NCBI GenBank assembly: GCA_964551995.1
Contig: CAZKFD010000001.1
Location: forward strand, 52,390-116,389
Length of the DNA: 64,000 nucleotides
From: DATKJS01 sp964551995
Lineage (GTDB): Bacteria; Acidobacteriota; Aminicenantia; Aminicenantales; Saccharicenantaceae
Direction: 5' to 3'
Both the position numbers and the translations under genes were made by a program. This document shows positions 25,438-34,537 of the stretch, one piece after another. The stretch's first letter is position 1. Each line of letters opens with the position of its first letter. The notes below the pieces were generated by a model. That model ran no database searches, had not been told where the DNA came from, and saw only the letters and a program-made list of their open reading frames with translations.

Positions 25438-26694
25438 ATGCCGATCTTAAGCCTGAAAAGATGCGCGGCGCCCGCATTGTTCGCGGCCTGCGTCATCGTC
25501 AGCGTCGTCATGGACGTTTTCAAGCCCGTGCCCCACGGCCACCGCTACGGCTACGCCGTCGTCCTTTCGTTGGCCCTCGCGGCCATCTGGCTCCTCTACG
25601 AGGTGAGGCCAACCCTCGTCCTGAGCCGCGCCTTCCTGGCCGCGGTTCTTGTCGCCGGGCTCTTTTTCGCGGGAAGCGAGCTCCTCCTCATCAGGGCCAA
25701 GCCCCATCCGGAGATCGTCGAATATTACGCGAGCGTCTTTCAGGCCATGCGGGAGGGAAAAAATCCCTATACCTGCGGGACGATTTTCCACGTGGCGGAG
25801 TTCTCGACGCCGGTTTACGGGAACTTCAACTATCCCCCGCTGGAGATCTTCCCGTATTATCTGGCTTTCCGGGCGACGGGGATATGGGGCAGCGCCGTCA
25901 TGGCCGCGGTCAACGTCGCGCTCCAGTTCCTGGCCTGCCTGATCCTCTTGTGGACCTTTCCCGTGGTCAAGCGGAGGCTCCTGCTGCCGTTCTTTCCGCT
26001 CCTGATATTCCTGGAGATCCATCTCAGCATCGCCCTGACCCTGCTTGTGACGGCCCTGATCCTCCTCGTCGTCGCCAGGAACCGGGAGAGACCGAAGCCG
26101 GCTCACCGCTTCCTCATCGCGGCGCTTTTCGGGGTCGGGCTGATGACGAAGTTCCTGATCCTTCCCCTGATGGTGGGGTATTACGCATGCCAGTTCGACT
26201 GGAAGAATCTGAAGAGCCTCGGTAAGATCGCCGTCGACGGGGCTGTCGCCTTGGCCGTCGCGGTGGCTATCATGGCTCCGTTCGGCGTCGGCGCGGTTTT
26301 CCGGAACACGATCGCCTTCAACCTCATCCTGAGGGACCGGGCGGTTCTGACGACGTATTTCCCCAACGTGCTCTCTGGGCCGTTCGTCTGGGCCGGAATC
26401 GGATGGCTCTATCCGTACGCGGCCGTCGGCATCCTCGCGGCCTCGGTGCTGGTCGCAACGCGCCTCCGGCTGTTCTCGGCGCTGATGCTCGTGCCGTACG
26501 CGTTCCTGCTTGTTGCGCCTGTCCCCGAGCGGCAGTATATCCCCGTCATCCTTTATATCGCCGTCGTCGGGATTGTCTTGAGCCTCAAAGAGAAGGGAGC
26601 GGATGTCATGCGCCGGACGGCCGCCGCACAGGGGAGCCCGGCTCGGCTGGACCCTGCGTCCATAGGCGCAATCCGAAGCGGCTCAGGTAGATAG
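25438..26694 (+). CDS. GT87-like polytopic membrane protein
   Basis: 418 residues from the ATG at 25438, with GAGAGGAG directly upstream. About ten hydrophobic helices are visible. The periplasmic segment NPYTCGTIFHVAEF...FNYPPLEIFPYY resembles the YPP loop of DUF2029/GT87 polyprenyl-phosphate-mannose transferases. These add sugars to lipid or glycan acceptors outside the membrane. The last 30 codons overlap the convergent GHMP kinase gene by 89 bp, and the tail (MRRTAAAQGSPARL...) is low in conservation, so its true end may be shorter. Specific function unknown. Confidence 0.65.
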   Translation: MPILSLKRCAAPALFAACVIVSVVMDVFKPVPHGHRYGYAVVLSLALAAIWLLYEVRPTLVLSRAFLAAVLVAGLFFAGSELLLIRAKPHPEIVEYYASVFQAMREGKNPYTCGTIFHVAEFSTPVYGNFNYPPLEIFPYYLAFRATGIWGSAVMAAVNVALQFLACLILLWTFPVVKRRLLLPFFPLLIFLEIHLSIALTLLVTALILLVVARNRERPKPAHRFLIAALFGVGLMTKFLILPLMVGYYACQFDWKNLKSLGKIAVDGAVALAVAVAIMAPFGVGAVFRNTIAFNLILRDRAVLTTYFPNVLSGPFVWAGIGWLYPYAAVGILAASVLVATRLRLFSALMLVPYAFLLVAPVPERQYIPVILYIAVVGIVLSLKEKGADVMRRTAAAQGSPARLDPASIGAIRSGSGR

Positions 26695-27694
26695 GAATGT
26701 TCTTGACGAGCGGGTTGTCCCGCTCAATCTCGTGGATCAGACGGCGCTTCGCCTGAGAGAGATCCCCGCACAGGATCGTGACCGAGCCGCCGCTGCCCCC
26801 CGCGCCGTTGACCTTGCATCCAAGGGCTTTGTGACGGCGCGCGATGTCGATGACGCGCTGGTGCTCCGGACTGACGAGGTCCGGATGCAGCCGGCGCTGG
26901 GCCTCGGTGTTGTCGGTCATCGCCCGGCCCAGGGCGGCGAAGTCCCCGGCGTACAACGCGTCGCGCGAACGGACGGCGGTGCGCCGCAGGTCTTCGAGCT
27001 CGACACAATCGGGCCCCGCATCCGACAGGCTCCGAATGACCATTTCGTGGACCTGCGAGGACATGTGGGACTTGCCGAGGTAGATCAGGGCCAGGCGGCG
27101 CTCGAGCTCCCACCAGATCGAATTCGGGACGATGATCGGGGAGACCGAGGCCTGGGGATAGCGGACCATCTCGATATAGTTGATGCCGCCGTACGCGGCG
27201 CACAACTGGTCCTGGATGCCGCACTGCTGGCGAAGCATCTCGGTTTCGATGCGCTGGGCCGCGAGGGCGATCTCGTGCGGGGTCATGCGTCCCGGCGTGA
27301 GCAGGTCCAGCGCGCCGATCAGGGCGACCGTCACCGCCGCAGACGTGCCGGTCGACGCCCCGGCGGGGGCCTCGGAGAAGATCGTCACTTCGAAGCTCAG
27401 GTCCTTGGGCACCTTCATGTATTCGATGGCCGCTTCGAGGAGGGGGTGCTTGTCCCAGTGCTTCTCCGGGTTAACGGAATAGCGCTCGCCGTAGTTCTCG
27501 GCGTTGATGATGATCCTGTCCTTCCGGTCGCGGCCGCGGCCGGGCGAAACGGCGATCTGCACCTCGGCATAGGGATAGACGGCGATGTTGAAGATGCGCC
27601 CATGGCCGGCAAACCAGGTGTCGGTCCAGCCGCCGTTGTCGCAGATCCGGATGGGCGCGACGCTGTTGATGATGAATGGGAGGGGACGGGGCAT
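26606..27694 (-). CDS. GHMP-family sugar kinase (heptose/fucose-kinase-like)
   Basis: 362 residues. The N-terminal APIRICDNGGWTDTWFAGHG is the substrate loop of GHMP sugar kinases of the HddA/FKGP group; the ATP loop is PAGASTGTSAAVTVA (about 110-124), and the C-terminal motif 3 is KVNGAGGSGGSVTI. Members phosphorylate D-glycero-D-manno-heptose 7-phosphate, fucose or related sugars with ATP, in the cytoplasm. The gene is convergent with the GT87-like gene and overlaps it by 89 bp. A GDP-sugar pathway for surface glycan is likely, but no partner gene (GmhB, nucleotidyltransferase) lies nearby. Confidence 0.85.
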   Translation of the reverse strand: MPRPLPFIINSVAPIRICDNGGWTDTWFAGHGRIFNIAVYPYAEVQIAVSPGRGRDRKDRIIINAENYGERYSVNPEKHWDKHPLLEAAIEYMKVPKDLSFEVTIFSEAPAGASTGTSAAVTVALIGALDLLTPGRMTPHEIALAAQRIETEMLRQQCGIQDQLCAAYGGINYIEMVRYPQASVSPIIVPNSIWWELERRLALIYLGKSHMSSQVHEMVIRSLSDAGPDCVELEDLRRTAVRSRDALYAGDFAALGRAMTDNTEAQRRLHPDLVSPEHQRVIDIARRHKALGCKVNGAGGSGGSVTILCGDLSQAKRRLIHEIERDNPLVKNIPIYLSRFGLRLWTQGPAEPGSPVRRPSGA

Positions 27695-27833
27695 GCTGGG
27701 CTCGGAAGCTCCGGGTTCCTTTCTTCAAGGAATGTAGACCGGACCGCTGACGGCTGTCAAGGGCCGGCGCGTCCGGAACGCCGGTCCTGGCGACGGGGCC
27801 GGACCGGCAGACTCGGGGGGGCCTCGGGGCAGG

Positions 27834-28568
27834 CTATTTCGGCATGAACTGGGCGAGATCGTAGATTCCGAGCTGCCACTCCAACCCGGCGACGACCTGG
27901 ACCTGGCCTTCGAAGCCTTCGGACCCGAGGATCTCGTGCTCCTTTTTCTCGAACATCGCGCCGAGGTCGTCGAATTCTGCGGGCGGAAGGAGGTTCCGGA
28001 AAGCGGGGAACAGAAAAGAGCCCTCCCGCGCCGCGTGCGGCCGGTACATCCGGATGAACGACCGGATGGCGGCAATGAGCCTCTTCCGGCCAGCCGAATC
28101 CGCAAAGACCTGGCCGGTTGACGACGAGAGAATGGCCTCGGTCACGGCCCGGCCCGCCTTGTGCTGCTCGAGGAGCACGGCCACGAGCTCGGTCTGCTGC
28201 CCGGCTTTCCGGAAGCGCGGGAAGACATAGGTCTCTTCGTCCTTTTCGTGGTAGTCCTCGGTGAAATCCCGGATGACGCGGGCCGCTCTCATGAGAAGGC
28301 CAGGGTCCAGGGCTTTGCCGCCTTCGAGGCGCCGGATGGCCTCCTCGTAGATCAAGAGCACCCGAGACAGCAGGGCATGCTCCTGCATGAGGTCTTCGTT
28401 CGGCGACATGACGCCCAGCTCGCTCGCCGCGCGCAAGCCGGGCCCGGGCCACGGCCGGCCCCACGCCAGGGTACCTGCTCCCAAGAGGGCCGCTCCTCCG
28501 GCGCCGGCCGACATCAGGAATCTTCTGCGGTCCATGTTGACGGGCGACGGCCTGTCCAGTTCCTTCAT
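27834..28568 (-). CDS. Tat-exported hemerythrin-domain protein
   Basis: 244 residues. The ATG at 28568 follows AAAGGAGG, so a farther in-frame TTG is rejected. DRRRFLMSAGAGGAALLGAG at about 13-32 is a twin-arginine signal peptide. The hemerythrin four-helix domain (about 50-190) has candidate iron ligands in MQEHALLSR, YHEKDEETYVFP, LLEQHKAGR and YRPHAAREGSFLFP. Proteins of this type bind a di-iron centre and O2, and serve in oxygen sensing, storage or protection of anaerobes; export to the periplasm by Tat suggests a folded cofactor. No neighbours in an operon. Confidence 0.85.
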   Translation of the reverse strand: MKELDRPSPVNMDRRRFLMSAGAGGAALLGAGTLAWGRPWPGPGLRAASELGVMSPNEDLMQEHALLSRVLLIYEEAIRRLEGGKALDPGLLMRAARVIRDFTEDYHEKDEETYVFPRFRKAGQQTELVAVLLEQHKAGRAVTEAILSSSTGQVFADSAGRKRLIAAIRSFIRMYRPHAAREGSFLFPAFRNLLPPAEFDDLGAMFEKKEHEILGSEGFEGQVQVVAGLEWQLGIYDLAQFMPK

Positions 28569-28750
28569 GCCGCCTCCTTTCAAGGCGCATTCGCAGCACG
28601 CAGGATCATTTCCAGCCTCGCGTGCTCGAGCCGGGCTTTATTCCTCTTTTAGCTTAGCGCCTGATCGTCCTGAATAATCCCCCTCCTCTCGCTCACTATC
28701 CATGATAAGCCCCGCCCCGGCCCCGGTCAAACGGGCGGTCGCGCCGGTCA

Positions 28751-28779
28751 TTGACTTCGGGGAGCCCGCATAATATATT
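28751..28779 (+). promoter_or_regulatory. Promoter of the rhaT-like gene
   Basis: TTGACT (28751-28756), 17-base spacer, TATATT (28774-28779), placing the start about 15 bases before the ATG at 28802. Confidence 0.55.
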
Positions 28780-28801
28780 TGCCGATAACCGTGGAGAGGC
28801 G

Positions 28802-29890
28802 ATGAATCCAAACCCGTTCCTAGGCGTCTTCCTTCACGCGATCGGGGGCTTCGCGGCCGGGAGTTTCTACATCCCGTTCAAGAGGGTCCGCGGCTGGGCC
28901 TGGGAGTCGTACTGGCTTGCGGGCGGGTTCTTCAGCTGGATCATCGCGCCCTGGGCCGTGGCTCTCCTGACCTGCCCGGACGTTCTCCATGTCCTCGCGT
29001 CGGCGTCCCCGCGCACGCTCCTCTGGACGTATCTCTTCGGCGTCATGTGGGGCATCGGCGGGCTGACGTTCGGGCTCTCCATGCGTTACCTCGGCCTGTC
29101 CCTGGGAATGGCCCTGTCGCTGGGCTTCTGCGCCGTCTTCGGGACCCTTGTCCCGCCGCTTTTTCGGGGCCAGCTCAGGGGCATGGCGGCGGCGGTGTCC
29201 GGCCGGATCGTCATCCTGGGGATTCTCGTCTGCTTGGCGGGGATCGCCATGTGCGGCCGCGCCGGGATGAGGAAGGAGAGGGAGCTTCCCGACTCCGAGA
29301 AGCGGGAGGCGATCGCCGAGTTCAGCTTCGTCAAGGGAGCCTGGGTCGCCGCCTTCGCCGGGATCATGAGCTCTTGCATGGCCTTCGCCTTCGCCGCCGG
29401 CAAGCCCATCGCCGAAGCAGCGGTCCGCGGCGGGGCCGCGCCGATCTTTCAGAACTTTCCCGTCATGATCGTCGCCCTTCTCGGCGGGTTCACGACGAAC
29501 TTCCTTTGGTGCGCGGCCCTCAATATCCGGAACAGGACCGGCGGTGACTACTTCAGGATCAAAACGCGCGAAGCGCCTTCCGGCGAGACAGACCCGGCTC
29601 CCCCCTCCCTCCTGTCGAACTACTTTTTCTCCGCGCTGGCCGGGGTCACCTGGTATTTCCAGTTCTTCTTCTACGGCATGGGCACGACGAAGATGGGGAA
29701 GTACGACTTTTCGAGCTGGACGATCCACATGGCCTTCATCATCACCTTCAGCGGCCTGTGGGGGATCTTTTTCCGCGAGTGGAAGGGCACGGGGCGGCCG
29801 ACGCGCCGGCTCGTGGTGGCCGGGATCCTCGTCCTCATCCTGTCGACGATCGTCGTCGGCGCCGGCAACTACGTGGCGACACTGAAATGA
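28802..29890 (+). CDS. rhaT: RhaT-family L-rhamnose/proton symporter
   Basis: 362 residues with ten predicted helices; Escherichia coli RhaT has 344. The opening GVFLHAIGGFAAGSFYIPFKRVRGWAWE and the SYWLAGGFFSWIIAPW segment are characteristic of RhaT, as are FGVMWGIGGLTFGLSMRYLGLSLGMAL and KMGKYDFSSWTIHMAFIITFS. The transporter brings rhamnose into the cell. The ATG at 28802 has GGAGAGG upstream. Rhamnose isomerase and kinase genes are not adjacent; an exported alpha-L-rhamnosidase at the left edge could supply the sugar. Other substrates within the family are possible. Confidence 0.88.
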   Translation: MNPNPFLGVFLHAIGGFAAGSFYIPFKRVRGWAWESYWLAGGFFSWIIAPWAVALLTCPDVLHVLASASPRTLLWTYLFGVMWGIGGLTFGLSMRYLGLSLGMALSLGFCAVFGTLVPPLFRGQLRGMAAAVSGRIVILGILVCLAGIAMCGRAGMRKERELPDSEKREAIAEFSFVKGAWVAAFAGIMSSCMAFAFAAGKPIAEAAVRGGAAPIFQNFPVMIVALLGGFTTNFLWCAALNIRNRTGGDYFRIKTREAPSGETDPAPPSLLSNYFFSALAGVTWYFQFFFYGMGTTKMGKYDFSSWTIHMAFIITFSGLWGIFFREWKGTGRPTRRLVVAGILVLILSTIVVGAGNYVATLK

Positions 29891-29951
29891 CTCCGGCGGC
29901 GTGTCCGTCGCAAGAGATGACTGTCCCCCCCTCGGGGACGGCTAGCGGCGA

Positions 29952-30098
29952 TTAGATCAGCGTGTAGTGAAGCTGCTGGAGGCGGCTCCCCGCGTCCCGG
30001 TGGAGGACGAGGACCGTGACGAGGGGGGCCATGACGGTCAGGATAAGGACGGCGGACAGCGCGGCGGCACGTTGAACTCCGGCCGCCGCAATCCCGTA
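29952..30098 (-). pseudogene. Possible C-terminal relic of a membrane protein
   Basis: A 48-codon stretch with no start codon before its hydrophobic part reads AAALSAVLILTVMAPLV then LHRDAGSRLQQLHYTLI and stop. It looks like the last helix and tail of a lost membrane protein. Nothing upstream on that strand continues it. I cannot name the family. The rest of 29891-30240 has a palindrome at 30133-30161 and no gene. Confidence 0.25.
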
Positions 30099-30132
30099 TA
30101 ATCAGGAGGCGGGCTTGTTGCCGGGCCCTGAA

Positions 30133-30161
30133 TCATGTGGTAAATTTTATAAAACACATGA
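30133..30161. promoter_or_regulatory. Operator-like palindrome before the serine hydrolase gene
   Basis: TCATGTG (30133-30139) and CACATGA (30155-30161) are inverted around a 15-base AT-only core, striking in GC-rich DNA. It lies 80 bp before the ATG at 30241, and TATAAT occurs just upstream at about 30100. A regulator dimer could bind here. Confidence 0.45.
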
Positions 30162-30240
30162 CGCTTTTACGGGAGCTGAAGACTCTATCCGAGGCCCTGC
30201 GCTTCGCCGTCCAGATTCATTCCCCCCAAAGGAGAACACG

Positions 30241-32382
30241 ATGAAACATGCCGCCAGACTTTTCATTTTCCTTTTCGCCGTTCTTCTCGCGGCGCTCGCC
30301 GCTCCGCCTCTCCCGGCGTCAGCCGCCCCGCCGCTTTCGGCGGCGGCCGCTGACCTCTCGGGCCATTGGGACGGCGAGATAGTCCTGCCGTCCATGAAGC
30401 TCGAGATCGGCCTCGACTTCGGGAAACAGCGCGACGGCACCTGGAAGGGAAGCATCTCCATCCCCGTGCAGAACATCAAGGACATGGCCTTGGCGAACGT
30501 CAAGACCGACGGGTCCCGGGCTTCGTTTGAGATCCCCGGCGTCCCGGGGAATCCCGCGTTCAGCGGGGCCTTCAGCGCCGACGGCGGAAAGATTTCGGGC
30601 GAATTCACCCAGGGCGGGCAGAAATTTCCCTTCGAGATCGTCCGCGGCCTCGCCCCCGCGGCCAAGGCCCGGAAGGCCCTGGAAGGTTTCGACGAGGTGG
30701 TGATCAAGGGCCTGGACCAGATCAAGGTCCCCGGCGCGGCGATCGCGGTCATCGAGGGAAACGAAATCATCTACGCCAAGGGATTTGGCTTCCGGGACCT
30801 CGAGAAAAAGCTTCCCGTGACCGCCGATACCCTCATGGCCATCGGGTCCTGCACGAAGGCCTTCACGACTTTCGCTTTGGGCACGCTCGTCGACCAGGGA
30901 AAAGTCGACTGGGACAAGCCCGTCCGCAGCTATATTCCCTGGTTCCGCTTGTATGACGTCGTGGCCGGCGAGCGCCTGACGCCGCGCGACCTCGTCACGC
31001 ACCGCTCCGGGCTTCCGCGTCACGACTTCGTCTGGTACAACAATTTCACCGCGACACGGGAAGATCTTGTCCGCCGTCTGGCCTTCCTGCCGCCGTCGGC
31101 CGACATGCGCACGAAGTGGCAATACAACAACCTCATGTTCCTCACGGCCGGCTACCTCGTCGAAACGCTGACCGGGAAGCCTTGGGAGGATTCGGTCCGC
31201 ATGCTGGTCTTCAACCCGCTGGGGATGGCGCGGAGCAACTTCTCCGTGGCCAACTCCCAGAAGGACAGCGATTTCGCGGAGCCCTACGTCGAGCGCGACG
31301 GGAAGCTCACGAAAATGCCCTTCCGCAACATCACTACGATGGGGCCCGCCGGGTCCATCAATTCGAGCGCCAACGAGATGGCCCATTGGGTCATGGTCCA
31401 TATCAACGACGGAAAATACAGAGGGCGGCAAGTCATCGACCCGGCGACGCTCAACGATATGCACTCGGCCTACATGCCTACCGGCGGGACTGCGACGCGG
31501 CCGGACATCTCCCCGGCGGACTATGGTCTCGGCTGGTTTATCGACTCGTACCGCGGGCACCAGCGGGTCGACCACGGGGGGAATATCGACGGCTTCTCCG
31601 CCCTGATGTGCCTTTTTCCGAACGAGAGGCTCGGCCTCGTCGTGCTGACCAACAAGAACGGCACGCCCTTCCCCGAGCTCGTGGCCCAAACAGCTGCGGA
31701 CCGCATCTTCGGCCTCGAGGCCGTGGATTGGATCGGCGACGCGGCCAAGCGCCAGGCTGAGGCCGAGGCAGCCGAGAAGGCGGCCGAGCAGAAGAAAACG
31801 ACACGGCGCCGTCCCGGAACGACCCCGTCCCACAAGCTCGAAGAATATGCCGGCGACTATTGGAATCCCGGATACGGCGACCTCGTGGTCGAGCTCAAGG
31901 GCAACCAGCTCCGGTTCACGTACAACGCCATCACGACCCCCCTCGAGCACTGGCATTACGACACCTTCAACGGGATGAAGGCCGACGATCCGACGTTCCA
32001 GGACTTGAAGCTGACCTTCCGGACCGACGTCAACGGCAACGTGGCGGCCGTGGCGGCGCCGTTCGAACAGACTCTCGATGACATCGTCTTCACCAAGAAA
32101 CCGGACGTGAGGCTCTCTGACCCCGCCTATCTCAGGAAGGTCGCCGGGACTTACAAACTCGTGAGCCAGACGATCACCATCGGCCAGAGGGGCAAAGGCT
32201 TGACCCTTACGGTCCCGGGCCAGCCGACCTACGATCTCGTGCCCGAGCTCGGAGGCGAGTACTCGCTCAAGCAGGTCAAAACCATCAGCCTGAAATTCAT
32301 CGAGGACGTCAAGGGCAACGTCGCGGGGATCGAGATCTACCAGCCGAACGGCATCTTCGAGGCCCAGCGCGTCAAGGAGTGA
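30241..32382 (+). CDS. Secreted serine hydrolase, class C beta-lactamase family, with DUF3471 tail
   Basis: 713 residues; the ATG at 30241 has AAAGGAG upstream. Signal peptide at about 1-29. A beta-rich N-terminal domain (about 35-135) precedes the serine hydrolase domain (about 145-480), with nucleophile S203 in S203-C-T-K206, Tyr motif Y295-N-N and HGG in VDHGGNIDG replacing KTG. A linker rich in Ala/Glu/Lys (about 500-525) leads to a lipocalin-like DUF3471 domain and a second similar repeat at the C-terminus. Relatives are D-aminopeptidases, esterases or penicillin-binding peptidases; the substrate here is unknown and resistance to beta-lactams should not be assumed. Confidence 0.85.
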   Translation: MKHAARLFIFLFAVLLAALAAPPLPASAAPPLSAAAADLSGHWDGEIVLPSMKLEIGLDFGKQRDGTWKGSISIPVQNIKDMALANVKTDGSRASFEIPGVPGNPAFSGAFSADGGKISGEFTQGGQKFPFEIVRGLAPAAKARKALEGFDEVVIKGLDQIKVPGAAIAVIEGNEIIYAKGFGFRDLEKKLPVTADTLMAIGSCTKAFTTFALGTLVDQGKVDWDKPVRSYIPWFRLYDVVAGERLTPRDLVTHRSGLPRHDFVWYNNFTATREDLVRRLAFLPPSADMRTKWQYNNLMFLTAGYLVETLTGKPWEDSVRMLVFNPLGMARSNFSVANSQKDSDFAEPYVERDGKLTKMPFRNITTMGPAGSINSSANEMAHWVMVHINDGKYRGRQVIDPATLNDMHSAYMPTGGTATRPDISPADYGLGWFIDSYRGHQRVDHGGNIDGFSALMCLFPNERLGLVVLTNKNGTPFPELVAQTAADRIFGLEAVDWIGDAAKRQAEAEAAEKAAEQKKTTRRRPGTTPSHKLEEYAGDYWNPGYGDLVVELKGNQLRFTYNAITTPLEHWHYDTFNGMKADDPTFQDLKLTFRTDVNGNVAAVAAPFEQTLDDIVFTKKPDVRLSDPAYLRKVAGTYKLVSQTITIGQRGKGLTLTVPGQPTYDLVPELGGEYSLKQVKTISLKFIEDVKGNVAGIEIYQPNGIFEAQRVKE

Positions 32383-32509
32383 GACGCCGGGCCCCGTGCA
32401 GCCGGAGCGCGTTGACTTTCCTCTCCGGCTGGACTATAAAACTCTTCGCCGTCCCTCGGGGTGGCATTTTTCGGCAGGGATTTCGAAGATCGGGAAGAAG
32501 AGGACGCCC

Positions 32510-33907
32510 ATGGACAGCAAGCCCATTGAGAACGGCCTCCAGCGCAAGCTCGGCCTCTTTCCGCTGACGAACATCGTCATCGCCAACATGGTCGGCACCG
32601 GGATCTTCACGACCTCCGGCCTGCTCATGAAGGACCTCCGCCACGCCGGGGTCATGCTCGCCCTGTGGGTCATCGGCGGACTCGTCGCCCTGTGCGGTGC
32701 CCTGAGCTACGGCGAGCTCGGCGCGGCCATGCCCCATGCGGGAGGGGAATACGCCTTCCTCTCGCGACTATTCCACCCGATGATGGGCTTCCTCGCCGGA
32801 TGGGTGTCCTTCTTCGTCGGCTTCTCCGCGCCCATCGCCGCCGCGGCCATCGGCTTCACGGAGTACATCGCCAGGGCCTTCCCCGCCATCCTCCGCCTCG
32901 GGATCTTCGGGAACCCCCTGGCCCAGAGCGTCCTTCGTTCTCTCCAAGTGACGGATGTGGACGCCCTTAAGAAGCTCTTTGCGATCCTGGTCATCGTCGC
33001 CTTTACCTACCTCCACGCCTGCGGCCTCGAACTCGGCACCAAGGTCCAAAACCTCCTGACCGGACTGCAGGTCCTGCTGATCGTCGCCCTCGTCGCGGCC
33101 GGGTTCGCCGTAGGCAAGGGGAGCTTTGCCCACCTCGCGTCCGGAGGCGCGTTCGACTTCGGCTTCGGCGGCTGGAAGACGATGGGCCTGGCCCTGATGT
33201 GGATCATGTTCGCTTATAGCGGCTGGAACGCCTCGGCCTATGTCGGTTCCGAGGTCAAGAACCCGGCCCGGAACCTGCCGCGCTCGCTCGTCCTGGGGAC
33301 AGGAGCGGTCGCCGTCCTGTACTTGGCCCTGAACGTATTGTACATCTATGCTATTCCCGCGGGGGACATGGAGGGAGTCGTTTCCATCGGCGGGCTGGCG
33401 GCCAAGAACCTGTTCGGGAGGTCGGCTGAAACGATCCTCTCCGTCCTCATCTCGTTCGCCCTGTTCTCATCGCTCAGCGCCTTCATTATCCTGGGGCCGC
33501 GGGTCTATTACTCCATGGCCAGGGATGGCGCCTTTTTTAAAGCCCTGGCGAAAGTCAATCCCAAGTCCAACGTCCCGTCCCGTTCCATCATCCTCCAGGG
33601 GGTCATCGCCGCGGTCCTGGTCACGTTCGGGACGCTGCGCCAACTCCTGACCTACATGGGCTTCTCTCTCGGCATCTTCCCGATCCTGGCCGTCATCGGG
33701 GTCTTCAAGCTCAGGCGGGAAGGGAGGAGCGTCGTCAGGATGCCGGGCTACCCGGTCGTCCCCGCGGTCTATATCCTCACCGGCGTGACGATCCTCGTTC
33801 TTTCGTTTCTGCGGCAGCCGAAGGAATCGTCCGTCGCCATCGCGACCGTGCTCGTCGGCATCCCGATCTATTTGAGTTTCCGCAAAAGATACGCCGCGCG
33901 TTCCTGA
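32510..33907 (+). CDS. APC-family amino-acid permease
   Basis: 465 residues from the ATG at 32510, with AAGAAGAGG upstream. Twelve predicted helices with APC hallmarks: LFPLTNIVIANMVGTGIFTTSG (helix 1), GALSYGELGAAMPHAGGEYAFL (helix 2-3), and YSGWNASAYVGSEVKNPARNLPR (helix 6-7). It belongs to the LAT/YjeH-like branch that exchanges or imports neutral or basic amino acids. An independent relic of a related permease is at 8239-8447. No regulatory gene adjoins it. Confidence 0.88.
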   Translation: MDSKPIENGLQRKLGLFPLTNIVIANMVGTGIFTTSGLLMKDLRHAGVMLALWVIGGLVALCGALSYGELGAAMPHAGGEYAFLSRLFHPMMGFLAGWVSFFVGFSAPIAAAAIGFTEYIARAFPAILRLGIFGNPLAQSVLRSLQVTDVDALKKLFAILVIVAFTYLHACGLELGTKVQNLLTGLQVLLIVALVAAGFAVGKGSFAHLASGGAFDFGFGGWKTMGLALMWIMFAYSGWNASAYVGSEVKNPARNLPRSLVLGTGAVAVLYLALNVLYIYAIPAGDMEGVVSIGGLAAKNLFGRSAETILSVLISFALFSSLSAFIILGPRVYYSMARDGAFFKALAKVNPKSNVPSRSIILQGVIAAVLVTFGTLRQLLTYMGFSLGIFPILAVIGVFKLRREGRSVVRMPGYPVVPAVYILTGVTILVLSFLRQPKESSVAIATVLVGIPIYLSFRKRYAARS

Positions 33908-34038
33908 ACCTCGGGACTGGGCCGAATCTCCCTCCCGCCGCCTGTGTCCCGTCACTTATCATGATCGGCCAGCGGCCGATATTCGAGACGTTCCGGCCGG
34001 ACGCGCCGCTGGCGGCAGACTGAAGGTCTGAGCCCTTC

Positions 34039-34383
34039 TTATTCGTCGCGGTTGAAGTGGGGCATGTCCCAGGGGATCTTGAGGGAGATCTCGACGAATC
34101 CGGCGTAGCGGCCATTCTCGTACCACGGGGACTGGTAGATGAGTTTCTTTTTCCCGTTCTTTTGGATCGTGTAAACGTTCACGCGCCGCTCCGCCATCAT
34201 CGCCCGGAGCTTCGAGCGCGAGGGCTCTGGGTGGCACGCGAGGACGTCGGACCCGATAAGGCGGGCGCCGCCGTCGTTCGCGAAGGCCTCGACCGACTTG
34301 TCGTTCATGCCGATGATCCGTCCCTCGGCGTCGCTGACCGTGACCTCCCCCGGAAACTCTTTGACCCAGCGGTGAATGTCCAT
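34039..34383 (-). CDS. Single-domain PAS protein
   Basis: 114 residues that are one PAS fold: GEVTVSDAEGRIIGMNDKSVEAF opens the domain, IGSDVLACHPEPSRSKLRAMM is the helical middle and KKLIYQSPWYENGRYAGFVEISLKI the last strands. The CHPE segment is shared by a PAS subgroup found in sensor proteins of anaerobes. No output domain is attached, so it may partner another protein. The ATG at 34383 has GAGGAGG upstream. Divergent from the next gene. Confidence 0.8.
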   Translation of the reverse strand: MDIHRWVKEFPGEVTVSDAEGRIIGMNDKSVEAFANDGGARLIGSDVLACHPEPSRSKLRAMMAERRVNVYTIQKNGKKKLIYQSPWYENGRYAGFVEISLKIPWDMPHFNRDE

Positions 34384-34537
34384 CCGAGCCTCCTCGTCGT
34401 TCCCGTCTATCCTACTCCATACCGATCTGAATTATAAAGCGATTTATGGGCCCGGCTATCCCCCGGTTGACTCCCGCGTCCCCGTCGTTTATGTTAGGGG
34501 CGAACCTGCGGAGGCGCCGACGCCTGGGGAGAGGCCG

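Noticed and set aside
29918..29940. GTCCCC...GGGGAC hairpin after the rhaT-like gene
   Set aside because: Perfect stem but no T-run; kept out as a terminator.
30241..32382. Antibiotic-resistance beta-lactamase
   Set aside because: HGG replaces KTG and the long multi-domain chain fits general serine hydrolases or esterases of the family.
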